Position numbers and translations under genes: made by a program. A model generated the notes under the pieces. It made no database searches. It saw only the letters and a program-made list of their open reading frames with translations, and had not been told where the DNA came from. From assembly GCA_024220505.1 (NCBI GenBank), contig JAKZZE010000004.1:1-64000 (forward strand): a DNA stretch of 64,000 bases, given 5' to 3'. Position 1 is the first letter of the stretch, and each line of letters starts with the position of its first letter. Source of the stretch: Rhizopus arrhizus. Taxonomy: Eukaryota; Mucoromycota; Mucoromycetes; Mucorales; Rhizopodaceae. Shown here piece after piece: positions 54,162 through 64,000 of the stretch.

Positions 54162-54903
54162 GTCCACTGCAAATAATAGTGTAAATTGGGTAACCAATTG
54201 TTTACCAATCTTGCGAAAAAATTGACATTCGTGTACAATCAGGTAAGAGATTTATCCACGCACAGCCTCCTGTCTCTGCCACAAATCGTGTAAGTTATTG
54301 TCCGCCCTTTGGTTATGTGATGGTGCAAGATTTGTGGCCAACACAGGAGACTGTTGAGAGACTTTTTCGTTAACTGATCTTGCAAGATGAATCTTTCATC
54401 AGTTACGTTGTGGCTCTTGTTTATTATCAATTTGATATGTAATGGTGCTTGGCAACCAATCACGCTTTTTAAATCATTACTTTATTTGTCTTTTTACTCT
54501 TTATAAACCACTCATATTGCCTTATATACTTCTTTATGAACCACTCATATTGCCTTATATATTTCTTTATGAACCACTTATATTGCTTTATATACTTCTT
54601 TATTAACCATTCATATTGCAATAAATATTGCTCTATATATACAAAAAAATAGGGATTTTGTTTATAAAAAATAGCTTTTTTTTTATTTGAATAAAATAAT
54701 AATAACAAAATATGATATTTCTTTGCTTATAGCGTTTTAAAAGTGTACTTGACTTACCTAATGTCACCAGAATAGCAGCATCTAATCTAAAAATACATCG
54801 ATTAATCTCGTGGAACTCAAGAAGTTCTCAAAAGAAAAAAAAAAAAAAAAGCCAAGCTCAAGGATTAAAGAAATTGGGCACTTAAAGCAAAAGAAAAAAG
54901 ATA

Positions 54904-56550
54904 CAGTTGTTGGAATAATTGTTCGGATGTTTTGCAATTTTATACTTTTTGCTTTGTATCTCTGCAGTCAGACAGGATAGAGCTACGTACGATACCTCAT
55001 TAGAAAGCGACAGCTGTCATGTACAACATATAAAAAGTTAAGGTTATGAGATTACTTCCATATATAGTAAGGTCAAGTTGCGTCAAGCATGTGCATTCGA
55101 ACAATTTTTCCAACTCAATGCATTCTATAATGATGATATCATTGACGTTTCTGACGTCACAAATACAGTATTACAAAATGACGTAATAATGAAATAGCGC
55201 TTTTGCTCTTAGTAAGAGCTTAAAATATATAAATAAGGCTGGATTTTGCAGTGTTTCCCTTCTATCTCGTACAGCCTATACTTATTTATATCATGGTACA
55301 CCCTTTATCTCGTAGCAAGCAAGAAATTATCCGGTCGTTGTTGAAAAAGGGTTTATCATACTCAAAAATTATGAAACGTGTTTCAGGAGTATCAAGGTCC
55401 ACTTTAAGCAAGTACAAGAACTTGTATGCACCTAAACGTACTCGAGGTCATGCTGGTAGAAAGACTACTATAAGCTCAACAACAAAGAATTACTTGAAGA
55501 GAGAGCTTATAAATGGCTCACTTCAGACTGCAAAGAGCGTATGGTCATATTTAAACAGTATTGGCTATAAGATAGGCTACTTTGGTACAGTAAAAATGCT
55601 TCACAACATGGGTTTCAGTACCCAAATTAAGAAGAAAAAGCCTCTCCTCAAAAAATCACACATGGAAGCTAGACTAAAATGGGCTAAAGCTCACAAAGAT
55701 TGGACGGAAGATGACTGGAGGCGTATGGTGTTTTCTGATGAGACCAAGATTAATGTTTGGGGCTCGGATGGTTGTAAATACTTTTGGAGAAGACCTGATG
55801 ACAAATTGCAACCTCATCATCTTGACCTTACAGTCAAAGGAGGATCTGGCAGTGTGATGCTTTGGGGTTGTATGACATGGGATGGTCCTGGATATGCCTG
55901 CACAATTGAGGACGGTACTATGAAAGCATCAGATTATGTTCATATCCTGTCAACTACACTGATGGACAGCCTGAACTACTATGGCTACAAGCAGGAGGCT
56001 ATCTATTTTTAACAAGATAACAATCCTAAGCACACATCGAAGCTTGCTCGTGCTTGGTTTAAAGAAAATGGGTTTAACGAAGAGCACACCTTCAATTGGC
56101 CAGCTCAAAGTCCTGATTTGAATCCTATAGAGCATCTCTGGCACCATTTGAAGTTGAGGCTGAGTTTGTATGAAGGTAGGGCTAAAGGAGTGCATGATCT
56201 CTGGTCTAGAATCGAGAAAGAATGAAACCCTTTTACTAAAGAGCAATGTCAAGCATATATCAAGAGTATGGCAGCTCGTTGTAGAGCAGTCATTAAAGCT
56301 AAAGGCGGTTATACACGATATTAAATAAAAGATGATTCAGTTGGAAAAATTGTTCGAATGCACATGCTTGACGCAACTTGACCTTACTATATATGGAAGT
56401 AATCTCATAACCTTAACTTTTTATATGTTGTACATGACAACCGTCGCTTTCTAATGAGGTATTGTACGTAGCTCTATCCTGTCTGACTGCAGAGATACAA
56501 AGCAAAAAGTATAAAATTGCAAAACATCCGAACAATTATTCCAACAACTG
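54904..56550 (+). mobile_element. Tc1-D2: complete Tc1 element (1647 bp) with about 220-bp inverted repeats
   Basis: Ends CAGTTGTTGGAATAATTG and inverse, TA at 54902-54903 and 56551-56552. Each terminal repeat has an opposed second copy of the end motif at its inner edge (CATTCGAACAATTTTTCCAAC). Uninterrupted target sequence is seen in R1 and R2. Confidence 0.92.
55293..56324 (+). pseudogene. Tc1-D2 transposase (343 codons), two stops
   Basis: MVHPLSRSKQE start, HTH at SYSKIMKRVSGVSRSTLSKYK, GHAGRK, FSDETKINVWGSDG. TAA at 56010-56012 replaces the Gln before the catalytic QDN motif; TGA replaces Trp in EKEWN near 56223. Otherwise collinear with D1 and D3 to GGYTRY. 37 residues lie between the second Asp and the Glu. 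Confidence 0.88.
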
Positions 56551-57452
56551 TATCAGTACTTCAGAACCAAAGCAAAGACAGAAAAGAGATAGAAGAGGCC
56601 AAAGCAAAGCAGCATTCATCTATAATAGATGTTAGATATCGTGTATATATAATACAAGCAATAGTACCTTTCATTACGTAGACCATAGGAAAAAAAACTA
56701 GCTAAGCGTATACAAACGACTAAAAAAGCAGCAGACATCTATAATAATTATTAGCTATTGAGTATATGTAGCAAAAGTAATAGTACCTTTCTTTAGATGG
56801 GCTAAGAGAAAAAAACTAGCTAAGCTTATACGAACAAGTAAAAAAAAAGGAAGCAGTACGCATCTATAATAAATATTAGTTATGGAGTATATAGTAAAAG
56901 TAATAGTACCTTGCTTTAGACGAACCACGAGATAAAAGAAGAAAAAAAGACACCAGCCAAGCTTATACCAACAAGTAAAAGAAGAAGCAACTATAATCTT
57001 GGGAAAAAGACTTTATAAAGACAATTTAAACTATAAAGAAAGCAACCAACACAAATTTACTAAAGTACAAGTACCATTAGAACAATAATAGAATATATAT
57101 AATATTAAGAACTTACCTTTTAGAAAGAATGTTTTTTTAAAAAAAGAAAAAAAAAAAGGAAAAAAAAGTACTTTTTTTATAGCCTCATTTTACCAGTGTT
57201 ACAGTTACCCACTATCGATTAAAAATAAGTCTTCTTTAATACTGTTTAACTATTGAAGCATTCACAGAGGCTATTCATAAACAGTTTAAATTCTTTTTTT
57301 TATTTAAATATAATATCTTTAACACCAAAGACTTTTTTTTTCTTTGCTTTTTTTGTAAAATAAATGAAAGTATCACCTTGTTTTGTATTCATCTTCAATT
57401 TATTTTGTACTCTTGTTTTTTTTTTTCTTTCTTATATAATTTGTTTTAAAAA

Positions 57453-57581
57453 ATGTCTCGTCGTGCTGCCACCCCCATCAACGTTCCCAGCAATGCTCCC
57501 AAGAGAGCAAGAATTTCCATGAGCATTGCTGGATTATCATCCACTGTTGTTCCTGTTTCTGCTGCTGCTGCTCCGGCTCCG

Positions 57582-57621
<40 letters not shown>

Positions 57622-58720
57622 TTGCTCTTGCTCCTGTTCCTGTTGCAAGCTTCAGTAGCTTTACAGCTCCTCGCTTGGAGAGCCCTGTTGGTACTGAAGC
57701 CATCAGAGCAGCCTCTGGTCTCGCACCAGAGATAATAGCTGCTCAGATACAGCAATTACAACAATTGCTGCAGCAACAGCAACAGCAGCAGCAACAGCAG
57801 CAGCAGCAACACCGAGCTTCAGAAGCTGAGGTCGACGCGGCCAAAAAAGAATGCAGTGTAAGTTTAGGACATATTTATTAAATTAGTAATTGTAATTTAA
57901 TAACTATATTTTATACCTTTCTGTGTCATATAGAGTTATTTAGCAGAATACTACCGTGATTACGTTGTTGGTCGCAGAAGCGAATTTGACTAGGACGTTA
58001 CCTTTGCCCACAAAAACAACAGAAAGGTCAAGGCGTTGTTGTATGAGCAAGCCAGAAAGCACCATCGTTTTGATTTGCTCACCACCTCACAAATAAATGC
58101 TATAATTAGGAGCAAGTATTCCTACATGATGAGCAAGGCCAAGGGGAAGACAGTTGTTTCACCAAAAACTACCTGTCGTAGCCGTATAAATACGGTGAGT
58201 ATTTAATATTTTGAAGATTATACTATAAAATATAGGAAATACTTACATTGATACCTTACAATAGAAACTCTCTAACAGGAGATCTGTTTATATGGCTAAC
58301 CCTTCCGCGTTCGACGCCCGTTTCCCGTTCGCTGGTAAAATTCTGACTGTTGACTGGACGTCAGATGAAGAAGATGGGCCAGAGGACGAGAACGGTCGTA
58401 CGTTCGTGGTCAAACGGCCATCCTTTAGAAGCAACGAAGTAAGCAAAATGTTGTTGACAAATTTCATCTTCTAATATACCTTAATTAATCTATAGGTGGT
58501 GCAATTCCACGAAGAGTTGCAAAAACGATACAAGGAGTCGATGAAGAAAAAGGGGGCTCCACCAACTATTAGAAGAATAATAGAAAGCGTTGAGGTGGAG
58601 TTCCCTGACAGACTTGACGATGCCGATTTTCCTTCCTGGGCTTTTTCTTCCCCTGCTCTTGGCTTTCCGACTTCTGTTCCTGGTTCTTCCTCCTTTGCCG
58701 CCGTCAACCCAATGCCATAG
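57453..58720 (+). pseudogene. R3 accessory gene: Ala-Pro/Gln-rich protein, one internal stop
   Basis: Four exons, 57453-57857, 57934-58194, 58265-58438 and 58496-58720, with GTAAGT, GTGAGT and GTAAGC donors and TATAG, AATAG and CTATAG acceptors; all joins are phase 0, 354 codons plus stop. TAG at 57991 breaks exon 2. Residues about 1-30 are basic (NVPSNAPKRARIS, possible nuclear signal); then an (Ala-Pro) repeat, a Gln run near residues 102-122, and a conserved-looking basic part (YLAEYYRDYVVGRRSEF, NNRKVKALLYEQARKHHRF). No domain recognised. By position beside a Tnp2 gene it may play a TnpA-like DNA-binding role; this is inference. The TAG may be a recent mutation or lie in an unrecognised intron. 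Confidence 0.65.
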
Positions 58721-58892
58721 GCATTCACTTTTTTTCCTTTCCTTTTTGCTCCTTGTTTTGCTGTCGCTTTTCAAATTGAATAAACATTTGATAAAAAAAA
58801 AGCTAGTCTATTGTATGATTCTTTAGTAAAATATATAATAAAACAATAATAATAATAATAATAATAAATGAATGAACGCTTCAACATATTTT

Positions 58893-61800
58893 TTACATAT
58901 AGATCCGTCTTGGGAGAGAAAGTGTAAGAATATGATTGTCTAAATATGACTTCACTGCTACTGGATTGTGAATTTTGTGAACAGGAAGTATATTTTGTTG
59001 TGAGACCGGGTCAAATTGGTTTTTCCACACTTGAATACCAGTATCATCAAAGGAGGGAAAGTGATGGGTCGCATGGCTGTACCAATTGACAAATGCAAAA
59101 TAATGAGTGTAGTTGTTAAATGAATGTGTGAAAAGATAAGAAATTTGACCAATGCGTATTTCATTGTTGATAATAGCTTGGATGATGCAGGAGGATGAAG
59201 AAGTTGAATTATTATTTGATGATGTATATTTTTGTCCAAGCAAGTTTATATTTTTAAATGAATGAATAATATTGCTGATAAACGTGCCAGGGATGAGTGC
59301 ATAGGTGTAGGTGTAGTAATTAATCAATTGTTCATAGTGTTCTGGGCATATAAGTTGGGTTCGATTGTCGAAATTTAAGGGAAAGGATGTGGGTGGCAGA
59401 GGCTCACTACCAGTTATTGTTGAATTGAATAAGCTAGGTCCGTCTATAAAACGAGAGTAATCAAATGGCGTTAAACCACTCTCGTCATTCGTAACCTCAC
59501 CAATCTCTTCTATAAATTTAATTAGTAGGAGTATGTCTTCGTTTGTTGAATTTATAAATGAATGTAAAGAATAAACTAGATCTTGTGTGTGAACACTTTG
59601 AATGAACATAGTAGCATAAGTTGTTTCAAATCCAGTCTTAAAATTGATATTGATATGTTTCATATCGCCATTGAGACGTTCAAAGCCATAAAGCCAAAAA
59701 GAGTATGAGGGACCAAAGTCCAGGAAGCTTTCTTTTAAATGAAGATGCATATGCATATTTGGGGTGGGCATAGATTCACCATACAGCTCGACACAGGTCT
59801 TGCCAAAGTTTTTCATCAATAGATGTGCGGTATCTATGTCTTCTACTGTGATAGAAGGGCCAGTGACCAGCTTCACAGCATCGACATACCGCAACCAGTT
59901 CGTAAAATGTTCACCTGCCAGTTTTTGTTTGAGAAGGAAAGGTGACAGCACAACAACCCAAGTTCTCCACTCATCTGATTTCATATTGGCAAAAGCACCA
60001 GAGATTTTTCCTATTTTTTTTAAAAAAAAGAAAAAAAATAAGTATTTTGCTCCACCATGAAATAAAGCTTTATTCCATGTATATATAAACACAATCAAGC
60101 AGTATTACATACCTTCAGATAGCTTAGCGTATTGCTGAGGAATGATGATAGTAGTCGACTCTGTTGCCATTGCTGGAAAATCAGAAGAAACAAGCAAGCC
60201 GAAATCCTGCCAGACTTCAATCATTTTTTTGGGTGTTCCAAGAAACAAGTTATGCATTGGATCGACAGTTACATATCTCACCACATCAAAGTAAGGAAGT
60301 CGGTGTACTTCACTCCACTTTGTGCCAGAACTTGCCTGTTTTTCTTCTTGTTGTGCCTTGTGCGTAGCAGTCAACCAGTCGTACGCATCAAATCTTTGCT
60401 GTTCCCACGTTCTTTGCACCCAGTTTTCATCGTTGAAATCAGAAAAATTTGGCTTTGAAGATCTGGTACCAGTTGATAGACGGCCAAAAGCAGTTGAGCA
60501 CTTATTACATGCTTTAGTAGCCATGGCGCCCATGTATCCAGCTACTTTTCTTGCTGCAGGCATATCACAGTTGATGGACATTAATGCCACACGAACTAGT
60601 TCTCCGTTAGGATTTTCGTAAGTGGGCATTATAACACCATTGTACAGTACAAGCAATTCATCTACTAATGGCTTCAAGAAATTTTGAATTTGATCATCGT
60701 TGGGCTCATGTGGTCCAGGAATAACACCTGCCAAAACGATGTTGGAAAACTTCATACGTGTATTTCTTGGCAGATTGTTGATTGCAAGGTAAATGGCACC
60801 ACTAGAATGCTTCATGTTGTCACTTGGCTGGAACCAATCCACATTCAAGGATACCATCAATGATCTTGGTTGACTGGTAAAAACTTGCCCGTTTGAATCC
60901 ACAAGCTGATTCCAAACTCTGCCATCGTATATGTCGAACATAACATCTTCATCAACTGATCTTCTTCTCCATTGCTCAATTTGTTGTTCAAAACTGGGTC
61001 GCATAAAGAACTTTTTTAAAGTCTCAGTAATTGAGTTGTAGGGATACTCAAGCACTGGCTTTAAACAGCTGCCTACAAAAAGAGCATTTCCACATGGTTG
61101 TGCTTGTCGATAAGGGTTGTTAGGGAAGCGTACATAACCACAGGAGCGAGAATGCAAGCTTCCAGAAGTGTAAACGCTTCGACAAGCAGAGCAAACAAGA
61201 AAACGGGACAAACCATTACTGGCAGAGGAATAATTGACCATAGTACGGGCAGTAGAGATCTTTGTAGGAATCTCCATACCATGGCCAAGAGAACGGACAA
61301 AGAAGGAAAGAAAGGCCAACAAGTCTTCACCGGCTTTCACCGAGAGGTGCTTTGCTTGAAAAAGCACAATGAACAACAGCAAGAGGTGACGAATCTGTTC
61401 TTCATTACTCATTCCTTCCTCTTCGTCAACATTCATTCCGTCTAACAAGTTGCAAAATACATTTCAATAAATAAAACCTTTCTTATATTAAATACTTTGT
61501 TGATTAAAAATATACCTTCAGTTTCTGGCTCAGGAATGGCTGATGAGTATTCGACAGTTTCCTCCCCGTTGTCGTTAGCTTCAGATACTCTTCTCGATTC
61601 TATTTTGTTTTTTTTTTTTTTTTGAAAATTAGCACGTTTGGATTTCTATTGAAAAATAAAACAAAAAAACCTCTATTTCTAACTCTGTCGATAAGTTCAT
61701 GACCTCTTACAGTTCTCTTTGCAAGCATTCTGAATCCATTGGGATGGTTGCTGCATTCAGAACAGGTACAAATAATTTTGGTGGTGTTGAAGTTGTTCAT
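58893..61800 (-). CDS. R3 Tnp2-type (CACTA-like) transposase, apparently intact, 886 aa
   Basis: Four minus-strand exons, 61800-61671, 61599-61517, 61441-60113 and 60011-58893, total 2661 nt with no stop. Introns: 71, 75 and 101 nt; the first donor is GTTTTT, the others GTATAT and GTATGT, acceptors AATAG, GTTAG and AATAG. Seen: N-terminal Cys motif CTCSECSNHPNGFRMLAKRT; the family signature YFDVVRYVTVDPMHNLFLGT; a putative DDE core (SLNVDWFQPSD, ALMSINCDMPAARKVAGYMG with KACNKCS after it); and in exon 4 GEHFTNWLRYVDAVKLV, NMHMHLHLKESFLDFGPSYSFWLYGFERLNGDMK. Known: Tnp2 proteins mobilise CACTA elements. It converges on the accessory gene with 172 bp between stops. It could drive R1, R2 and R3'. 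Confidence 0.85.
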
Positions 61801-62384
61801 GTTTATATTTTTTAAATTTGGAAATAGCAAAGAAAATTGGTAGAAAGAGAAAATATGCCTGATAAAAAAAAACATGTTAAATTTAAAAAACAAAGTCGGT
61901 GCTTAAAGTAACGTTTTTTTTTTCCCTCGTTTTGTTTCATGGAATACTCTAGATACCAAAGGCGTAAGAAAAAAGGAAAGCTCAAGCACTGGTCAAATGT
62001 AAGTTTATTAAAAAAAATAACAACCAAGTCTAATGTCGATTTCTTTTTTTTTTTTTTTTTTTTTTTTTTACAGTAGGAATTCCTAATGGGACACATTCGG
62101 ATGATGAACATTAACCTCATGAGAGAAGCTGTTCTTTCCAACATGACAAAGCTATAAGAATATCAAACTTTTATTACTGCTTGCTGCTGAAAATTCCTCT
62201 TTGGTAACGGAAGTTGGCAATGTTAACATCTCTAATGGCTAATGGCCTAATGGCTAATTACACCCATGTGTAAACATGATGTAAGTAATGAACCAGTGTA
62301 AGCTTAAAAACATATATTCTCTTGTATTATTTGTCATAAAAAATAATAAAGCCATCTATTTACTTGAAAAACAAAAACGCTGTA

Positions 62385-64000
62385 CAGTTGTTGGAATAAT
62401 TGTTCGGATGTTTTGCAATTTTATACTTTTCGCCTTGTATCTCTGCAGTCAGATAAGATACAGCTGCTTACAATACCTCATTAGAAAGCGACAGTTGTCA
62501 TGTATAACATATAAAAATTTAAGGTTATGGGATTACTTCCATATATAGTAAGGTCAATTTGCGTCAAGCATATGCATTCGAACAATTTTTCCAACTCAAT
62601 GCATTCTATAATGATGATATCATTGACGTTTCTGACGTCACAAATACAGCATTACAAAATGACGTAATAATGAAATAGCGCTTTTGCTTTTAGTCAGAGC
62701 TTAAAATATAGAAATAAGGCTGGATTTTGCAGTGTTTCCCTTCTATCTCGTACAGCCTATACTTTTTTATATCATGGTACACCCTTTATCTCGTAGCAAG
62801 CAAGAAAGAATCCGGTCGTTGTTAAAAAAGGGTTTATCATACTCAGAAATTATGAAACGTGTTCCAGGAGTATCAAGGTCCACTTTGAGCAAGTACAAGA
62901 ACTTGTATGCACCTAAACGTACTCGAGGTCATGCTGGTAGAAAGATTACTATAAGCTCAATAACAAAGAATTACCTGAAGAGAGAGCTTATAAATGGTTC
63001 ACTTCAGACAGCAAAGAGCATATGGTCATAATTAAGCAGCATTGGTTATAATGTTGGCTATTTTGATACAGTAAAAATGCTTCACAGCATGGGTTTCAGT
63101 ACCCAAATTAAGAAGAAAAAGCCTCTCCTCAAAAAATCACACATGGAAGCTAGACTAAAATAGGCTAAAGCTTACAAAGATTGGACTGAAGATGACTGGA
63201 GACGTATGGTGTTTTCTGATGAGACCAAGATTAATGTTTGGGGCTCAGATGGTTGTAAATACTTTTGGAGAAGACCTGGTGATAAATTGCAACCTCATCA
63301 TCTTGACCTTACAGTCAAAGGAGGAGCTGGCAGTGTAATGCTTTGGGGTTGTATGACGTGGGATGGTCCTGGATATGCCTGCACGATTGAGGACGGTACT
63401 ATGAAAGCATCAGATTATGTTCATATCCTGTCAACTACACTGATGGACAGCCTGAACTACTGTGGCTACAAGCAGGAGGCTATCTATTTTCAACAAGATA
63501 ACGATCCTAAACACATATCGAAGCTTGCTCGTGCTTGGTTTAAAGAAAATGGGTTTAAAGAAGAGCACACCTTCAATTGGCCAGCTCAAAGTCCTGATTT
63601 GAGTTCTATAGAGCATCTCTGGCACCATTTGAAGTTGAGGCTGAGTTTATATGAAGGTAGGGCTAAAGGAGTGCATGATCTCTGGTCTAGAATCGAGAAA
63701 GAATGGAACTTTTTTACTAAAGAGTAGTGCCAAGCATATATCAAGAGTATGCCAGCTCGTTGTAGAGCAGTCATTAAAGCTAAAGGCGGTTATACACGAT
63801 ATTAAATAAAAGATGATTCAGTTGGAAAAATTGTTCGAATGCATATGCTTGACGCAAATTGACCTTACTATATATGGAAGTAATCCCATAACCTTAAATT
63901 TTTATATGTTATACATGACAACTGTCGCTTTCTAATGAGGTATTGTAAGCAGCTGTATCTTATCTGACTGCAGAGATACAAGGCGAAAAGTATAAAATTG
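62385..64000 (+). mobile_element. Tc1-D3: Tc1 element cut by the window end
   Basis: Starts CAGTTGTTGGAATAATTG after TA (62383-62384). The right inverted repeat runs to the window edge, lacking about the last 30 bp. Inserted in the right arm of R3. Confidence 0.88.
62774..63805 (+). pseudogene. Tc1-D3 transposase (343 codons), several stops
   Basis: Same start and end as D2 (MVHPLSRSKQE ... GGYTRY). In-frame stops near 63030 (after SIWS), near 63163 (Trp codon in LKWAKA changed to TAG) and 63725-63727 (TAG after FTKE). Catalytic motifs FSDETKINVWGSDG, QQDNDPKH and SPDLSSIEHLW are in one frame. Confidence 0.88.

Larger units (their letters stand above)
54165..64000. mobile_element. R3: two-gene CACTG-ended DNA transposon, runs off the window
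   Basis: Left end CACTGCAAATAATAGTG. The left arm (54450-57210) matches R2, including subterminal repeats at 56610-56960, and is split by Tc1-D2. The coding block is 57453-61800. The right arm from about 61905 again matches R2 and is split by Tc1-D3 at 62385. The right terminus lies beyond the window. R1 and R2 have about 140 bp of non-coding DNA where R3 has its genes. An alternative is that the coding block is a separate element inserted in R, but no block ends or target duplication were seen. Confidence 0.65.

Noticed and set aside
57526..57755. Leu-rich and Arg-Ser-rich ORFs overlapping the accessory gene
   Set aside because: They are other-frame readings of the Ala-Pro repeat.

Overview
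The window is almost entirely transposable-element DNA from an AT-rich eukaryotic genome. Short introns (about 56-76 nt), Tnp2-type transposases with a Cys-rich N-terminus, abundant Tc1/mariner elements and an APE-type LINE with a C-terminal CCHC knuckle suggest a fungus, most likely early-diverging (Mucoromycota-like). That placement is inference. The only host gene I can support is one nuclear tRNA-Ala(TGC) at 30307-30379.

Left part, 1-10756: a Merlin/IS1595-type transposase gene with one intron (179-1077); AT-rich DNA with nothing recognisable; a 223-bp repeat; a satellite block (3595-4319); a non-autonomous CACTA-type element with CACTACGGCGC ends (X1, 4320-8348); and a left-truncated member of a second CACTA-like family with CACTGCAAATAAT ends (R1).

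Centre, 10757-30379: a stack of retroposons, each inserted at the same point of the tRNA-Ala gene. Three LINEs of about 5 kb and four SINE copies (one a fragment) lie antisense and head-to-head to the tRNA. They are separated by 15-16 bp copies of the first 15 nt of the tRNA, so every insertion regenerates the intact tRNA to its right. LINE2 and LINE3 have intact ORF1 and ORF2 joined by a TAATG stop-start overlap. LINE1, further from the tRNA, is frameshifted and carries a CACTG element (R2) with a 3-bp target duplication. The SINEs have a tRNA-like head with a perfect B box and share the LINE 3' end, so the LINE machinery probably mobilises them.

Right part, 30380-64000: four diverged LTR-like units; a decayed CACTA element (X2); and a deep nest of Tc1 elements, solo LTRs and a Ty3/gypsy element with 89-bp LTRs. 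Removing each insert restores the reading frame or end of its host, so the order of events can be read. The last 10 kb is a large CACTG-ended element (R3) with two convergent genes: an apparently intact four-exon Tnp2-type transposase (886 aa) and an accessory protein rich in Ala-Pro and Gln with one internal stop. R1, R2 and the copy at 52812-54161 look like its non-autonomous relatives.
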